Below are positions 48,238-50,765 of a DNA stretch of 50,765 nucleotides, one piece after another (the stretch's first letter is position 1; every line of letters begins with the position of its first letter). A program made the position numbers and the translations under genes. This DNA is from Clostridia bacterium (GTDB lineage Bacteria > Bacillota > Clostridia > TANB77 > UBA1234), in contig JAEEYG010000084.1 in NCBI GenBank assembly GCA_016291695.1, forward strand, positions 1 to 50,765, written 5' to 3'. The notes under the pieces were generated by a model. That model saw only the letters and a list, made by a program, of their open reading frames with translations. It had not been told where the DNA came from and made no database searches.

Positions 48238-49411
48238 TTACTGTTCCTCTTTCTGTTTAGTTTCGTATTTTGTTGGTATAAAACCATTTTCAAACTGTTC
48301 TATGAAGAAATTATCTGTCATTCCTGCTATAAAGTCGACTGCTATCTTTCCATAAGAATTATTCTCTATATATTCTTTAGGCATATCTTTTAGAAATTCC
48401 TCATATATATATCCAGTCTTATTCTCCAAATCTTTTACATATCTATCGTACAGCATCTCAAAAATCTTAATTGATCTCTCTTCTGTTTCTGACTTAATTG
48501 GATTGTGATATATATTTTTGTAATTAAACTCCATTAGCTTTTTTAGAGCCTCAAACACACTGTCCGAAAATTCCAAGTATGGCTTATCGTAACTATGTTC
48601 AAGCAAGTCCATAACTAAGTGGTCAATTATTTGTGCGTTTGTATTTCCAAGAACACTCGTTATTTCTTCTGGAATGTCTTCTCTTTTTAAAACGCCAAGT
48701 ATAATCGCGTCTTCTATGTCTCTTCCAATGTAAGCAATTACATCAGAAATTCTAACTACACAGCCTTCCAAAGTCATTGCTCTGATTGTTTTATCAAAGC
48801 CTTTTTCTTGCCAACATCTTTTATACTCTTCATTGAATTTCTCGATTGTTTTCCCATAATCTGGAACGTATTTTTTCTCAAGCATCTCGCCATTATGGCA
48901 AAGAATTCCGTCTAGAACTTGTACTGTTATATTTAAACCTTGCCCGTTATTTTCAAGTGTTTGTAATACTCTTACGCTCTGCGCATTATGAATAAAAACG
49001 CCAAGATTATTTCTCATACAAATATCATTTAAAACTCTCTCTCCAAAATGTCCAAAAGGTACATGTCCGCAAATCATGTCCAAGGCTAATTGCCTCTATC
49101 AGGTCTTCATTTAGAGATAAAACTCTTCCAATTGTTCTGGCAATCTTTGCAACAAACTGAACATGAAGACCACGATGAGTAATCAAGTCATTAGATACCA
49201 TTGGAAAAACTTGCGTTTTATCCATATATCTTGTATACGCCATAGAATGCAAAATTCTGTCTGCATCTCTAAAGAAAGCTGGTCTTACATTGAACTCACT
49301 TTTTCTATTTTCTTCTTTTAACCTAACTGCTTTTACAGTTGGACAAGCGAATTCACTTAAAGCACTCTCTCTTCGCAAGTTACTTTGGCTGGCTATTTCA
49401 TTAAAATCCAT
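48238..49411 (-). pseudogene. dgt: dGTP triphosphohydrolase, frameshifted in the HD motif
   Basis: Two overlapping frames together make one HD-superfamily dGTPase of about 390 residues. The first (from the ATG at 49411 behind AGGAAG) runs MDFNEIASQSNLRRES ... RKSEFNVRPAFFRDADRILHSMAYTRYMDKTQVFP to ISLGHD. The second continues GHVPFGHFGERVL to the stop codon at 48238. The expected join is GHD-x-GHVPFGH; between GAT and GGA there are four bases (TTGC at 49069-49072) instead of three. The shift falls right on the metal-binding His-Asp. Either the gene is broken or the base is a sequencing or assembly error. No homopolymer is at the site, which argues against simple slippage. If read through, it would hydrolyse dGTP to deoxyguanosine and triphosphate. 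Confidence 0.9.
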
Positions 49412-49435
49412 AGGAATCTTCCTTTCAATTACTAC

Positions 49436-50161
49436 TTATATATCTTTAAATCGACTCTTATCCTTCCGTTTTTTCGTTTCTCCTACTATTCTTTCTATTA
49501 TAAATCTCCCAAAGCCTCTAACTGAAACCAGGTCATTCTCGTGAATTGTCTTTGAGCTAGATTTACAATCTAAGTAATTTAGCTTAACTCTATCAGCTTC
49601 GACAAGCTCAAGTGCCTGTGCTCTAGAAAGCCCATAACAAGCAGATATAAGACTATCTATTCTAAGTGAAGCTACTGTTGTTCTTAACGAATTTGAATTA
49701 TCTTCTGGTTCAATCACATCAGCATAATTAATCTCTCTAAGCGAAACACTATCTTTCCCAATCTTATCGACATTTTGTATGATATATTTGCAGATAGTAC
49801 TTAGAACAAATACATTGGCAATATTATCTGAAACAATGATATCTCCAACAACTTCTCTTTTTATTCCAAGTCCTAAAAGACTACCAAGTATGCTTCTATG
49901 AGTTAGTTTGTTTCTAGAAGTAATCTGTATGATATTTATTTGCGCTCTTGCCTCTTCAACATCATCAGAGCCAATCAAAAGAATACATCTTTCAGCATTC
50001 TCTACTCCACCAAAAACAGTATGTGGAATTTTAGAATAAAGATTTTTATTTTGAATAATCTCCGAAGGGTCAAGAAAAGTCGTTGATTGAATAGCACCTG
50101 TTTTTTCATATAGTCTAATCTTATCTAATATCTTTATTTTTGATAATTCGTTTTTTTCCAT
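49436..50161 (-). CDS. ylmH: RNA-binding S4 protein, YlmH family
   Basis: 241 residues. Full-length YlmH-like protein: an N-terminal helical part, then the conserved LLIGSDDVEEARAQINIIQITSRNKLTHRSILGSLLGLGIKREVVGDI segment (given here by its ends, RAQINII and REVVGDI), then an S4 domain near residues 168-225 (LRIDSLISACYGLSRAQALELV, EADRVKLNYL). YlmH is known from Firmicutes near cell-division genes. A role in ribosome quality control, adding to stalled 50S-peptidyl-tRNA, has been reported for the family. Here it sits between a transketolase subunit and dgt rather than beside ftsZ-linked genes. ATG at 50161; its ribosome binding site GGAAGGG is about 13 bases away, a weak arrangement. Confidence 0.9.
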   Translation of the reverse strand: MEKNELSKIKILDKIRLYEKTGAIQSTTFLDPSEIIQNKNLYSKIPHTVFGGVENAERCILLIGSDDVEEARAQINIIQITSRNKLTHRSILGSLLGLGIKREVVGDIIVSDNIANVFVLSTICKYIIQNVDKIGKDSVSLREINYADVIEPEDNSNSLRTTVASLRIDSLISACYGLSRAQALELVEADRVKLNYLDCKSSSKTIHENDLVSVRGFGRFIIERIVGETKKRKDKSRFKDI

Positions 50162-50186
50162 TAATAACTATATGCCCTTCCAAAAT

Positions 50187-50765
50187 CTAAACCGATTTAA
50201 CCTTTTTTACAATATCTTCTGCTGAGATTTCATACTTAGATAAAAGTTCTTTCCATTTTCCGGAACCGCCAAACGTATCATTGATTCCCATGCGATAAAC
50301 CTTTGTTGGAAACTCCTCCGAAAGTACTTCGCAGATTGATGTTCCTAAACCACCTACAATACTATGGTCTTCCACAGTAATAATCATTTTAGTTTCTTTT
50401 GCACATTTAACGATAGTATCTTTATCTATTGGCTTTATTGTATGAACATCAACAACTCTAACATTGATTCCTTCTTTTGAGAGTATATTCTGAGCTTTGA
50501 TTGCCTCTTGAACCGTGACCCCAGTTGCAAAGATACTAGCATCAGTTCCACAACCATGAACAACCATTTTGCCTAATTCAAACTTTGGTTTTAGGCTAAG
50601 CTTTTGCTCTTTGCTAGCTTCTTTTTCGTTTTCTAAAGACATGTTTAATTCTGGTTCTTCTCCATAAATACTTTCAACCTTTGGTCTCGTTAATCTAATA
50701 TAAACCGGTCCATTAATTTTTGATGCTTCTTCTATAGCCCATTTAGTTTCAATATCATCACAAGG
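50187..50765 (-). CDS. Transketolase C-terminal subunit (5' end outside window)
   Basis: The visible 193 codons are in frame to the window edge (PCDDIETKWAIEEASK ... VYIRLTRPKV), so an ATG at 50642 is only an internal Met, not the start. The part matches the second half of transketolase or DXS-type enzymes: the end of the Pyr domain (GPVYIRLTRPK) and the transketolase C-terminal domain (DASIFATGVTVQEAIKAQNILSKEG, VVDVHTIKPIDKDTI, VEDHSIVGGLGTSI). Firmicutes often encode transketolase as two proteins, an N half and a C half. The N half should lie upstream, off the window. Role: two-carbon transfer in the pentose phosphate pathway. ylmH follows after 25 bases. Whether it is transketolase or a related acetoin/pyruvate-type subunit cannot be settled from this part. 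Confidence 0.88.
   Translation of the reverse strand, partial: PCDDIETKWAIEEASKINGPVYIRLTRPKVESIYGEEPELNMSLENEKEASKEQKLSLKPKFELGKMVVHGCGTDASIFATGVTVQEAIKAQNILSKEGINVRVVDVHTIKPIDKDTIVKCAKETKMIITVEDHSIVGGLGTSICEVLSEEFPTKVYRMGINDTFGGSGKWKELLSKYEISAEDIVKKVKSV

Noticed and set aside
50187-50642. Complete 151-residue transketolase fragment starting at 50642
   Set aside because: The frame stays open to the window edge with typical transketolase sequence, so the Met at 50642 is internal.

Overview
The window comes from a low-GC Gram-positive bacterium. The evidence is the AT-rich codon use, AGGAGG-type ribosome binding sites, TTGACA/TATAAT promoters with 17-base spacing, two T-box leaders (tyrS and pheST), an SLH-domain protein, a 3D-domain cell-wall protein, and the rpsU-yqeY, pheS-pheT-pgeF and YlmH neighbourhoods. 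An uncultured gut-type member of the Clostridia fits best. That placement is inferred from gene content, not from a phylogeny. No integrase, transposase, phage structural gene or CRISPR array was found.

Layout: 0-5 kb holds the 5' part of a RecD2-type helicase gene behind three envelope genes: two pilin-like proteins and one GLUG-repeat surface protein. 5-8 kb has yqeY, rpsU, rpsT and a T-box-controlled tyrS. 8-12 kb has a small orphan gene, a small membrane protein, an OGG-type DNA glycosylase and an OmpR/histidine-kinase pair with a possible operator. 12-24.4 kb is an envelope region: a 3D-domain protein, a 1202-residue surface protein carrying both an alpha/beta hydrolase and an NlpC/P60 domain, and a surface protein of about 2400 residues with Ig-like and Cys/His-rich modules. 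24.5-29.5 kb has an FAD dehydrogenase, cysS, an SLH protein, a GtrA protein and an HD-domain protein. 29.5-32.4 kb is accessory: tRNA-Gln, three duplications of its 3' end, a lipoprotein, decayed gene fragments and a P-loop gene. 32.4-41 kb holds fhs, an orphan gene and the pheS-pheT-pgeF operon. 41-50.8 kb is one minus-strand run of envelope and housekeeping genes: an anchored protein, a membrane-fused Mur ligase, a hydrolase, an ankyrin protein, an ABC-F ATPase, a frameshifted dGTPase, YlmH and a split transketolase.

The most unusual content is between and around the genes. (1) A family of small repeats at 34.2-41.3 kb folds on paper as a three-way junction. One hairpin changes sequence between copies but keeps its pairing, and copies sit in the pheS leader and in the pheS-pheT spacer. 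(2) Long imperfect palindromes split two classical gene pairs, rpsU/yqeY and pheS/pheT. (3) A 33-base inverted repeat brackets the tyrS promoter and T-box. (4) Part of the pheST T-box, with an adjoining half repeat, is duplicated about 1 kb away. (5) Four single-gene units with clearly higher GC, each with its own promoter, ribosome binding site and terminator, sit between core genes; two share an almost identical -10 region. (6) The tRNA-Gln 3' end is duplicated around a small accessory patch.

How the genes work together: translation genes (tyrS, cysS, pheST, rpsT, rpsU, tRNA-Gln, YlmH, ABC-F) alternate with envelope-building genes (Mur ligase, 3D protein, SLH protein, very large surface proteins, pilin-like proteins). 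The two T-boxes tie tyrS and pheST to tRNA charging. The two-component pair is probably autoregulated.
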